DNA of 64,000 nt from Litsea cubeba. Lineage: Eukaryota; Streptophyta; Magnoliopsida; Laurales; Lauraceae. The translations under genes and the position numbers were made by a program. Under the pieces are notes generated by a model. That model saw nothing but the letters and a program-made list of their open reading frames with translations, did not search any database and had not been told where the DNA came from. Below, piece after piece: positions 19,345 through 30,500 of the stretch; positions within the stretch are counted from its first letter, which is position 1; each line of letters opens with the position of its first letter. The stretch is taken from the NCBI GenBank assembly GCA_012931725.1, contig CM022948.1, positions 67,812,320-67,876,319 of the forward strand. The letters run 5' to 3'.

Positions 19345-22300
19345 CACAAAAAAAAAAAAAATGTTGATGCACGCCCCTGCCCCCCGGTTACGAAAGGGTC
19401 GGACCCGACGGACTCCCACGTCCGCCGACCTCGGTAGAACTCGAGCAGGAGCGCGGTCCATCACTATCAATTCTAACTGATTCTGAATAAAGAGAAGAAA
19501 AGGGGCCTTATTTGAGGTGATTTTAGTGATGAGATTTGATAGGAAAAATGAAGATGGTTCAAATATATGGAGGGAATCTTCACCTGTTTAAAAAAACACC
19601 AATGTAGGCATAATATACTGAGTTTGGTAAGCATTATACACTATCATATATAGAATCTGCCGCCTGGGTCAAGACCAAACCCAAACCTAAACTGAATTTC
19701 ATGTAGATTAAAAACCCAAGTCCAAGCCTGATACCGATCCAAACAACCACTACCTGATTTTTACTTTTAGTTGGGTACCATCCAAATCTCCTAATTCACC
19801 AAAACATGGATTAGATGTCTTATTTGAAAAAATAAATAAATATGAATACACATGAAATTGAACAACATCATTAAAATATAAGATATCAATAGTCCCTATC
19901 TCATTAATAAAAACATACATTGACCCCACAAATCTCCACCCTCATGACATGAATCTCAACAAACTAATCTTCACAAACAGGGGAGAATATTTGGTTTTCT
20001 GGGATGAATTAAAAAAATAATAATAAATGTTATCTGGTTCACGGGTCACCCGGTAACCCGACCCGTGAAACCCGTTAACCGGTACCAACGGTCACGGGTC
20101 GAGTCGAGCACCAGAAATATGCTACCATGACCCACCCATGGACCCACGGGTCGGGTTGGGTAACCGGGTATGGTCGGGTCACTGTTAATTTTGTACACCT
20201 CATTTATTACTTATTTATTTATTTACCTACCTTATATTGGCAGGCCATCAACTACCTTATGAGCCCACTGCTACGAGATTGCTAGCGGACCCTAAATAGA
20301 CAGGGTAAGGGTTCAGTGATATTAATGAATCATTGAACAACACATAAAAATAAAAATTGAATAGCACATACATAAACATGCAATTTTTCAAATAAATTTT
20401 GTTTGGACTTAAGAGTGGAAATTTGATATTTTGAGTTTTACAAAGCCACATGAGAACTGTATTTTAGTGTAAGATATATATGTAGATAAGGAGGAGCTCA
20501 CTTTTCAATCTAATTACTTATTTTTTTTTAAATAATATCTTTTCTCTTACTTTAATTTTAAATATATTCTCATTTTTTGCCTGGCTAAACAGGGCCTTTG
20601 TTGCTAGTATGCATTATATTAGGTATCCGCATGGCATGCCGTGATACGTGGGGGTCGATGCTGTTACTAATATGCAGCGTCGCTGCATTGGAGCCAAGCC
20701 CATTGATGGGAGGAGGTGGTGGGGCACACATGTTTCAGTGTTTATTGCTGTGACCCATGTATTTAATGTTGTTCACATGTTTCACAGGGAAGCATACTGA
20801 TGAAGGCCAATCAGGACCATCTAGCCATGGTCAAAACACGGTTTCCAAAGCCAAAAGCTCCACTCAACTGCCCAACGCAACTAAAAAGCACTTTTTTGTT
20901 TTTTTGTGTGTGTTTTACATCTAAATTATTAGAATGTAACACTTACACTAGACAGTAGTTTTTTTGGTGTGGCTTGCATGTGAATAAAAACATGAGGGGT
21001 TCTTTCCAAGCCAATTGTTTCATGTAGTTGAATTCCTCATCATTTTAATGTCTATTTTTTTTATTGAAATTCAGAGAATTCTGTTAAGGGAGTTTTTAAA
21101 TTTTCAGACACGGTAGAATTTCAGAATGGTGAAATTCCATGATGCTCCTTTGTATTTGAGCTTCCAAAAATTTCATAAAAGAGCAAAGGGGTTGGGATTT
21201 CAGAGTTTTTGGTAGGGTATATGAGACATTTTAGGTGGCTAGGGTTTTAAAATTTTTGTGAGGAAACATGGCTTTTGAATATGCTCAAATCATTTAGGAG
21301 TCGTTCTTCCTTTTTTTTTTTTTGGTAAGTTTAAGTTAAACTTAAAGAAGGAAAGTGAGCTTCCATTTGAGTCTCCACTGTATATCATTCACGTCTAACC
21401 TCTTTAATAATCCCTTTTTAGAGCCCCTTTGAGTTTCTACGTATTTAGTTCCATTCAAACAATCACGTCCTAAGGAAGGCCTTTTTAAAGCAATTCACAG
21501 CCTAACTCATGCAACGGGGGATGAAGAAAACTTCTCTTGAGGGGACCACCATCTAGAAAAATTAAACTTGAGTCATATGTTCAAAAAAAAAAAAAAAAAA
21601 AAAACAGTTTCCATAAAAATGGAGGGACCCCCTATTTTCAACCCTTGGACTCATGGCTCGCCTTGCAATCATCGAGCTAAGGGCAGAGGGATAAAGAGGT
21701 CTGCTTATGGCCTATGTGCATTGGGAAAATGTGGACTATTTAGTCAGTTAAACTATTGCTTTTAAGGATGTTGATGAAGGCATGAAGCTAACTATTGTCT
21801 TGTTTTTCAAATGACCAAATTAAGGGCACTTAGGACATGGATTGTTGTCAAGTTGGTTGATGCTAATGCAGTGGGCCGGAGTTGAACTCATTTGACGCTT
21901 TTCCATTCAATCCGCAAAAAATCATGACATAAGTAATTCATCAATCAACAGTAACCATAAAAAGCATCCTTTAAAAACCAATGTCATTGATATCTCTAGA
22001 AAATAAAAGAACAAGAAGAATTGAGAAAAGGATTAATGTGTTTATTCATCAAGATTATATTGCTGGAGCTGGTGAAACATCCTTAGTCATGGATTCCAAA
22101 TAAACCTAGATAAAAAACACAAACAAATAAAAACAAGATGATGGAGGGGTTGAGGGTAGTGGGTTGCGCGAGAAACGAAGTGGGGAGATGGAGAAAGATG
22201 GGGGCGAAGAGGAAGAGAGAAAAAGAATAATACATGAGCGACGATATCGTGATATCGCCACTCAACCGAAAGTGAAAAATATTGACCTAACAAGGGCCTT

Positions 22301-24165
22301 TACTGTTACAAATAAACTACGAGGGGCCTTTTTTATGCACTAAACGTCTAAAGGCGATCTTTCCCGATATTGCCCCTTTTTATCTATTATGTTTCAAACA
22401 TGTAGAATCCTGTTCAAGGAGAGAAGACATGATGTTGATAGCATTTTGGATGCCGGTCGGTGTCGTCCAAGAAAAAAAAAATCATTAATTTCAATTTCTT
22501 CATTGTGAGGTTGTTCTTTTATTTGTTGTCACTTCATCATCAATAGAAGAGGTTAGAATGTTGCTTTGGGAACACTGTATCTGGATTGATTTGGGCTCGA
22601 AGGTGGAGACCAGTTCATGGAGGTAGATAGGAACTCTGTGATGTTAAGCTGAAGACTTTTCTTTGCAGTTGCTATGCATCATTTTCAAAGTAAAAGGAGT
22701 GGTATCTATGGTCAACCCCACCATTCCAGGTGCTTAATTTGGGTCTGGGTATTGGGTAGACTGCATTGCAACATCATTGCTCATGTTATCAAAGAACACG
22801 GGTTAAAGACTCGAACAAAACGAAGGCATTGGAGATTTTGGAAGCCCTTCTATCATTTTCTTCTTCTTTTTACGAGAGATTGACCCGTAAAGAGTGATTC
22901 CTCCAATGCAATTTCATAGGTTTCTCTCAACAAATCAAGGCCTTGGAAGTTCCAATTTTACTTCACAGTGAAATCAAAAAATTATCCTCTCATATTCATG
23001 TTGTTGAGTTTCATCATGTTATTTTATGATCAAACTTAAGACAAGCTAGTGAAGTATTATTTAATTATTGAGTGCTATTGAAGTACACAGTAATATCAGT
23101 CATGTGCCCTCCATTTGAGGAAAGTTCATAAACTCTTGAGTTCTTGCTGCTTCACATTTATGAGAATAGAAACGGGTCCATGTATTCGGATCTAAAGCCT
23201 GACCCCACCCAGATCTGGACCCAAGTCAAAGTCCAGGTTACAGGACTCCTTGTGGAAGATCCAAACCCCAATCCCAGCTCGAACAAAGGGCCTCGATTGT
23301 GGCCCAAGTTGAGGCCCAGTTACATATTTGGTAGTATATGATATACTTATGCTGAGGGCTTTTCAAGTGTGCACATGATCATCTGAACAATTTCCTCACA
23401 GCCTTGTGGGGTTCACCTGCGGTAACTGTTTAAGAACACGTTATTTTTTTTAATTTCAATCCAACGGTCAAATCCCATTCGGATCGGTGTAAAAAACATG
23501 GGATCGGTGACACCTTGGGAGGGAAGGGACTTGGTAGTGTGTGCTTCATGGATCAAAATCCCAATTGGGTCATGATATTGGACCAATACCCTCTTTTTCT
23601 TTTCTTTTCTTCTCTCTCTCTTGGGTTTCTTTATTGCAGATGGTTCGGGTATAAGAGACCTTTTTTTCATCTGTGTTTGAAAAGCTTCATGACTTAACAA
23701 GCCATTAATCAACTTGCCCTTTCTTAAAGACTTTGTGCTTGCAGCACTTGATTTAATAACTAGTGTGGACCTTCTTGGTTTCATCAAAGCCTATCACACC
23801 ATAAATCCCAAACCTGTATAGCAATGCCTAAATTTCTCTAAATAGCATGTTGCACCATTGAATTGATAAGGAGTAGAAATATTTTTACATCTATTCATAC
23901 GATTTATCAAAATGTTGATATCACTCTATTTGGAGGTAAATTTGGACCCCACTCAAGTTCAACCAAATGCCACATGCAGTGAGCATCATATTGATGATAG
24001 TTTGACCACCCGTGATTAAAGCACAAGCATATAGTATATTCATAAAAAATAAATAAAAGTTAGTCACAATCGTATTAATATAGAACGGATCTTGAATGCG
24101 AACAGATCATAGAAATCATTTTCATTTGAAAAAAACAAGATTATGCATTAATATGTTTTTTATTA
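19345..24165. other. Intergenic, no gene seen
   Basis: Holds a short GC/CpG-rich island (about 19,375-19,460) next to the LTR, a foldback of GGGTCGGGT-type words (20,040-20,175) and AT-rich sequence. Short ORFs have no recognisable domains. The G/C-rich 'acccgacc' words at 19,650-19,790 and 23,160-23,330 resemble hAT-type MITE debris, but no terminal repeats could be paired. Confidence 0.6.
20040..20175. repeat. Imperfect foldback of CGGGTCGGGT words
   Basis: Left words such as CGGGTCACCCGGTAACCCG are complementary to right words such as CGGGTTGGGTAACCGGGT, with a centre of about 40 bp. Such GGGTCGGGT-rich foldbacks are common remains of non-autonomous hAT elements. No clean target-site duplication was seen. 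Confidence 0.55.
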
Positions 24166-24180
24166 TTGTTAATACCACCG

Positions 24181-24318
24181 GTCTACATGCACCGAAAAAC
24201 AAGCCTGAAAAAGGCCCTGAAGCTCTCCTCTACCCTAGGATCTCATTTCAAAAGGAGATCCTAGGGTAGAGTAGGGTTTCAGGGCCTTTTTCAGGCTCTT
24301 TTTTCGGTGCATGCAGAC
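24181..24318. repeat. 64-bp-stem foldback with 10-nt loop
   Basis: The arms 24181-24244 and 24255-24318 match at 58 of 64 positions by reading, with loop atttcaaaag between them. The 9-mer TTGTTAATA occurs at 24166-24174 and 24325-24333, a possible 9-bp target-site duplication, which would make this a small foldback MITE. A transcript would form a single long hairpin of pre-miRNA or siRNA-precursor type. Confidence 0.8.
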
Positions 24319-24493
24319 TTTTTGTTGTTAATAATATATATGTTCTATTTTCTTTTCTTTTTTACTTATTTTTACTTTTATAGATAACATGAGTTAGCAC
24401 GAAAAGAAAGAGTTGGTATCGCCTCTCTATCTTTTAGGAGTCCTTATTTGTGTACTCTTAAATCTAACATCCCTTCTCTCTCAAAAAAAAAAA

Positions 24494-25453
24494 GAGTGCT
24501 TTTATTGGCACACAAAATTTTTCTTTTCAAACACAAGGAATTTGTCTTTTTTTTTATTACGTTTTTACCCCTTTATGAAATGACCAAAATATCCATTACC
24601 CCTCTTTTCACACACAAGCCCATCTTCTTCCCTCCCATCCATCTCTTCTTCCCTCCCACCCATCTCACTCTCCACTTTCCAGAAAAACTCAAAACATATT
24701 GGGCAACTCATCTTTCTCCATTTTCTGCTCTTGGGCACCTCATCTTCCTCCATCTCCTTCATCTTTCCTTCTTCTTGTACTTTATCTTTTTTCATTCTAT
24801 CTTTAAAGGATTTCTAGTACAATGAAGGAAGAAAACAACAATCAAATGGTGCCTTTCAATCAGAGCAGCAGTGGAAATGTCACTTTCTTTAATTTTTTTC
24901 TCGCTTAGAACGATTTGCAGGTCTCGATATGTACGGTCTTTCAGGTCCGAACGGTATGCATATGTTCGGCACTGTACATCTGAACAGAAGGCATATGTTC
25001 GGCAGATAACGTCCGAACACTTGGTTTTCAGTAGACCTCACACACTGTTCGGACACTCAGGTCCGGACAATAAATTTTTGTTCGGAACTACAGTACCGGA
25101 CAGATGCATTTTGTTCGGCATTTCAGAGACCGAACAGTCACGATTTCTGGGTGAAAAACTCTTGCGATGATGGATGAAAATCAGTTCAAATGCATGAAAA
25201 AACAGTAGAATTTTTTGTAAAATCTTACATTGAATGAGAATCTATCCTCATAACTAGTTTTCATGAAGACAATATGATATAAGATAATCTAAGGGAGGAT
25301 GTCTGTGGGAAGAAAGAAGGAAATGAAGGGATGGGTACTTTGGGAAATTTTGATGTGTGTGGAAAGAATTAATGTAATTTTTAAATTATAGTGACGTGTG
25401 TAGAAAGAATTTGTGTTTAAAAAGAAAAATTTTGTGTGCCAATAGCAGCACTC
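24494..25453. mobile_element. 960-bp TIR element (Mutator-like MITE?)
   Basis: The ends are inverted repeats of about 40 bp: GAGTGCT, three variable bases, ATTGGCACACAAAATTT on the left, and the complement on the right ending AGCACTC. It sits in poly-A on both sides, so the duplication length cannot be read (A8-A9). The left and right subterminal parts are also partly complementary. No transposase ORF is present; the ORFs inside are low complexity. Long TIRs suggest a Mutator-type non-autonomous element. Confidence 0.75.
24963..25136. repeat. Array of TGTTCGG(N10)CCGAACA hairpins inside the TIR element
   Basis: Five clear units: TGTTCGG at 24963, 24996, 25046, 25079 and 25112, each followed after 10 nt (11 in the last) by CTGAACA, CCGAACA, CCGGACA, CCGGACA and CCGAACA. 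Differences from perfect pairing are G-T wobbles. A weaker sixth unit is at about 24,930. Loops are unrelated in sequence. This could be a set of dyad protein-binding sites or RNA hairpins. Confidence 0.8.
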
Positions 25454-27564
25454 AAAAAAAATCTAAAATCCCTAAAATCGCCTCTCTTGTTTTTAAGAGC
25501 CCTTATTTATATACTCTTTATCTAAGATTCCTAAAATCTCTCTCAAGTCAAAATTGAGTCGAAGTTAAAATTAAATAGAAATCAATTATAAAATTGAGTC
25601 GATTTTTCAATCAAATCACCCATGAGTCAAAATATTCCTAATTCAAAATCCTGAAATCCCTATTCAGAAACCTTTGGAGGTTTGGTGTTGAGATTGATGA
25701 GAATATTTCCAATGCAAGATCTATAAATCCCTATTCAGAAACCTAAAGAAAACTTAAAAATCTATAACAAAGATCTTATTAAACTAAATTAAACAATGAT
25801 TTTCTTAAGAAAAAATAGATGCTAAATACTCGCAAACAATGAAGAATGATATAAAAATAAATGCTATTACCTGATGATGGATTTGGAGGAGATTGATGAG
25901 AGAGAGTCGCACTCAGCCTGGCCCAATTAAATAAGGATGTAACTAGATGAACCATCTCATGCATTACTTGGTATTGATTTCCTAGGAATTTATTGGTAAA
26001 ATTAGCTGCCTAAGAAATCTTGTCAAAAAAGGTGTAAAAGTGAAGGATCCAGCCATCTAGGGTGAAGATCTAGACAGAACAATCATTTTCTTACGTTAAG
26101 ATCCTGTGTGTATCTTCACCTTTTATCCCTCATTCACAGCCCCATTGAAATGAAAGCATTGGCTGAAAATCATGGGAACTCAATAACCGTTCAACAAACA
26201 GGTTAAGGTAGGTCAAATGCCCCTTCACCAAATTAAAGTGGAACATGGATTGACAAGCAATCCATCAGGTTTAATCAAATCTCTCTTTGAACTCATTTGT
26301 TTGCTCAGGTACAGGTTCCCAAGATTTCTCCATTTACGATGCATGATTAGAGCAATCACGTAGGTAATAACCATGAGGAGCCATCAGGTCATCACCTGAA
26401 CACCTAATACAGGCGTATTTAACAATTAACTAGCTAAAGTAAAGTAAATCCAGACATAAAATGATAAAAAGTCACATCAAAAGTACACAAATTCAATATT
26501 CCCTCCAAATTTTTTTAAAAAAAAAAAATCAACCTCTTTTCTCCACTAAAAAAAAAAAAAAAAAAAAAACTCCACTTTCCTATACAAAATGTAAAAAAAA
26601 TTTCATATCAAATAACTAAAAATAAAACGCTATCATAACACCTTATATTTTATTCTCTCTTGATTTAATGCTTCACCTCATCATACTTTAATTCACCACA
26701 CATCCAAACAGGTACATGACACGAAAAACTCACAAGTCCACGGATTTTGAAAATTTCCCATCCAAGAGATTTAAAAATTCCTCCCTGATGATTTATATAT
26801 CCAAGAATTTCACATCAAAATCAGTGCATTTAATTAAGAAAATTTGGCATGACACATAATTCTGCAAATTGAAAATTTTCAAATTCTATGGGACGGTCAA
26901 GTCGGATTTCCACGAGCCCAAATACTTGAGAATTTACAATTGAAATGTTGTCGCCAAACATGACCTTTGTAAAATGACATCCAGCCGTTACCCTACAAAT
27001 CAAATGCTGCGACGCTGAGATTTAGCCCTTCTCTACATTGTAGAGAGAGAGAGATCACTCATCACTATAAACCATTCCTATGATATAAACCACTTCCGTT
27101 CAAGAGAGTTGGTAAAGAGGCCTTTAAATGCTAACAAGACTCCCCCATATGCATTTTATCGTTTATTGGCAGGCAGCATGTCCCATTTTATCCCTAAACA
27201 TAAAATCATTTCCCCTTCTAACATGAAAAATCAGTTCATTTTTTTTTGCCCCTTTCCCTGACTAGGGAGAGCAAGAAATGATAAGCAAAAAGCAAATTAA
27301 CGCTGCAAAGAGCGCTCAATGCACTAGTAAGTGCAGCTCGTACTAGGGGGTAGGTCCAAGAAAGAGGTGGCATGAAATGCTTACTAGTTCTGGCCCTTTT
27401 TTTTATCTGAACCGATCATCAATGTGTGTGTGATAAGAGTGTGAGATAGAGGGAGAGTACTATAGCAAAGATAACTTTATGTTGTCACAGTTTAAAAACA
27501 TTACTTCGAGGTCTGCATATAAATGGCGGTCTTTAGCAGTTTTTCCCTCAATTTCATACATTTG
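25454..27564. other. Gene-free AT-rich stretch and 3' flank of the RNA-binding protein gene
   Basis: No coding feature is recognised. It contains poly-A runs near 26,520 and 26,550 and direct repeats of 'cctattcagaaacct' at about 25,660 and 25,730. The last 250 bases probably include the 3'UTR and polyadenylation region of the minus-strand gene that ends at 27,565. Confidence 0.5.
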
Positions 27565-30500
27565 TCAACCCCTCTTGTTGGCATAGTCGTCGGGCTCGTC
27601 ATCGTCATCCCCGTAATTACCTTCCAGTGAATCGCCCAGAGTGCCGTCCATGCTGCTTTGCTTATGGGAAAGAGTAGCACTAGCACCATAGTCCATTCCA
27701 TCACTACTGTTGTTATTGCCGATGCTGCCACCGCTAGCAAATGCATCGTTGTTAGCAGCAACACCCCAGCCATCATTGCCGCCGCCAGTAACACCAGAAC
27801 TCCCCCCACCAGTACCATCACCATAACTTCCACCATCACCATAACTTCCACCACCACCGTAACCACCACTGCCTCCACCATATCCACCACCTCCACCACT
27901 GTTGTAGCCACCGCCGCCATAACTGCCGCCACCACCGCCATAACTGCCGCCATAGCCGCCGCCGCCATAACCACCGCCGCCATAGGCGCCGCCTCCGCCT
28001 CCATACCCACCACGGGATCCTCCTGCCCTGTCTGTAGCATAGTTCACCCTCACCATCCTACCATGAAGATCCTACAAGATGAGTGCACAATGTCATATAC
28101 CACTGTTAAAAATACTCGAAAACTATAAAATGTGGCACATGCCAAAGCAAATATGTCTCATTAAAACCTGCAAAAAAAAAAAGAAAGAAATTACTTGTGA
28201 ACATGTGTGTGTGTGAGAGAGAGAGAGCAAAGGATCTAAAATATAATTTTGCTCCCTTACTTTATACATGGGAGCAAGACAAATTCTACTCATCTTGAGT
28301 GAAAATAGCAAGGATGTGTGGAGCAGTTTTATTCTTATGTTCTTATGAAAACAAATTTCCCATTCAAAATAAAGTAATAGTATACATATAAGCCAAAGTA
28401 CATAATGGCAATCAGCAAGCAGGAATATGTATAAGATATGAGTAAATTTTACAGAACTCTTATCTTTTTACAAATGAGTAGTGACTCCGTTAAAGCTCTG
28501 GCCAGAGCCAACACTGATATCTTTTGAACTATCAGTCCTAACATAGAAATGCATTCAACAATTTGATCATGAATTCAGTAACACAAATCAAAAGGTCAAA
28601 AGGGGCTTTACCTCAGCCCGTCCAAAGAATCGAAGTAATATCCAGTCAGGTAATAACTGTTACATTCCTTGATAGATTAGAATTACCAATGACAACCAGA
28701 CTTGAGAAACATAATCCTAACTCATCCACATTAAATAAAACCACCAATGGAACTTCCCTTCTCTCCTTTGGGCTACTGGGGTTGTAGGAAGCGGTCAAAT
28801 CTCTCTTTCCCCCTCAAACACACCCCCATGTTAACCAGCTGAGTAACAAACAGGAACGCTGGTCAAATCTCAATTTAGATCAAATGCAGAGGTGCACTTA
28901 AAATTTTTCTATGAACCCATCCATTCCACCAGATCTTCCAAAATTTCACTGAAGCAAATTTGATTCTATCAAACAAGAACTACCATGCGGAGCCTTTCCC
29001 AAAACAAAATTTGGTTTCTTATCGAAGACTCTGTCAAAGAGAACAGCCAAGATTCGAATGATCAAGGATTAGACTTCTATTTGAAAAGCATCCAACAAAA
29101 CGCATTCACATAAGGTATTTATAAATAATTCCATGAGGGAAATACACTAAAGATTTTAGAAAAATCTAGTAAAAGATGGAATTGGGTCAGATGGATACCC
29201 CTGTAAAACTGGGTATCTCATAACATCCCTCACCAGTGAACCCTTCATGATGGAAGATTTTATAAATGATTCCATGAGGAAAATACACTAAAGATGTTAG
29301 AAAAATTTAGTAAAAGATGGAATTGGGTCAGATGGATACCCCTGTAAAACTGGGTATCTCATAACATCCCTCACCAGTGAACCCTTCATGATGGAAGATT
29401 CCAAATGAATCTTTTATACAAGCACTACACAACTTCTGACTACAAAAAACTTTGGTTTGTAGACCGCGTATAACTGCTGAAATAATAATTCTAATGGCTG
29501 TTCCAGACCCAACTGTCTTCCAAAAATTGTGGTGACCCTTCTGCATACAATCCCAAAGCTAGTTAAGTAATTCTTACCCAAATCTATTACGTACTCATCT
29601 CTTCAACCCAACAGGCTCCCACGCCTTTCGGTCTTCTGTTTTCTCTATCAAGTCTCATACACATCCTCAACCTTCCTAATGTTCTTGTTGTTGTTATTAT
29701 TGTTTTTTTTTTTTTTAAATCAGCAACAAGAATAATTTCAAAGGAAATACAAAAAGAAATTCTCAGTGGTAAGAGCTAAATACCAAGACAGAAGCAAAAA
29801 TGACAAAAAAGTACATATTTCCAATAGTAACTATTATCCTGTTAAACTTGTGATTAGCTCCTAATATGATGTGCAACAAAATTTCAACAGTGATGTAGCT
29901 TTGTGTTGCGATAGTTGTGAAGTTTGTTTCGGGCACCGTTTCGGTTTGGCCTCCAGATGAAATGTTTCAGCCAATTCGAAAATTTCGGTGAAATATTTCG
30001 GAAAAAAATATTCTATATATTAAATGTAAAAATAATACATTATAGATTTAATTTATTCTAATAAATCAATGCAATATGTCAACAATTTATATCTGATGGA
30101 CCATTTCATATTAAAGTGAAACTTGGCTAGCTTATTCATAATAAAATGTTTTTTATTGGAATAAAATTTGATTGGGGCCCATAAAGTTATTTAGGTGTTT
30201 AATAAATGTCTTGCACAGTGGAACCCACGAATTTCTCTAAGCCAAAAGGCCAAAAAGTTAATTTTTACTTATACTTTTAAGTTAAAAAAAATAATGTTTA
30301 GCCCCTTTAGTTTTCTATCTTTTTTATTTTAAAGGCAACCTACACGCTGGGACGAATTGGATGAATTGGCCGAAATCAGGAAATCCATACCAAATCAGAC
30401 GAATTGGAATGAATTTTGGGACGAATAATTACAGGGACCTGTTTGTTTCGGCAGAGGGTGAATGAATCAAAATTATTTGGAAATTTTAACAGAAACGAAC

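Noticed and set aside
22558..22920. Possible LINE coding remnant
   Set aside because: Translations in all frames hit stops and no catalytic motif was found.
23160..23330. hAT-type MITE remnant with GGGTCC/GGCCC words
   Set aside because: Composition fits but no terminal inverted repeats or duplication could be paired.
27501..28040. Met/Val/Ala-rich ORF opposite and overlapping the glycine-rich tail
   Set aside because: It is a frame shadow of the GGN-repeat codons; the true frame is fixed by RRM exons and splice sites.
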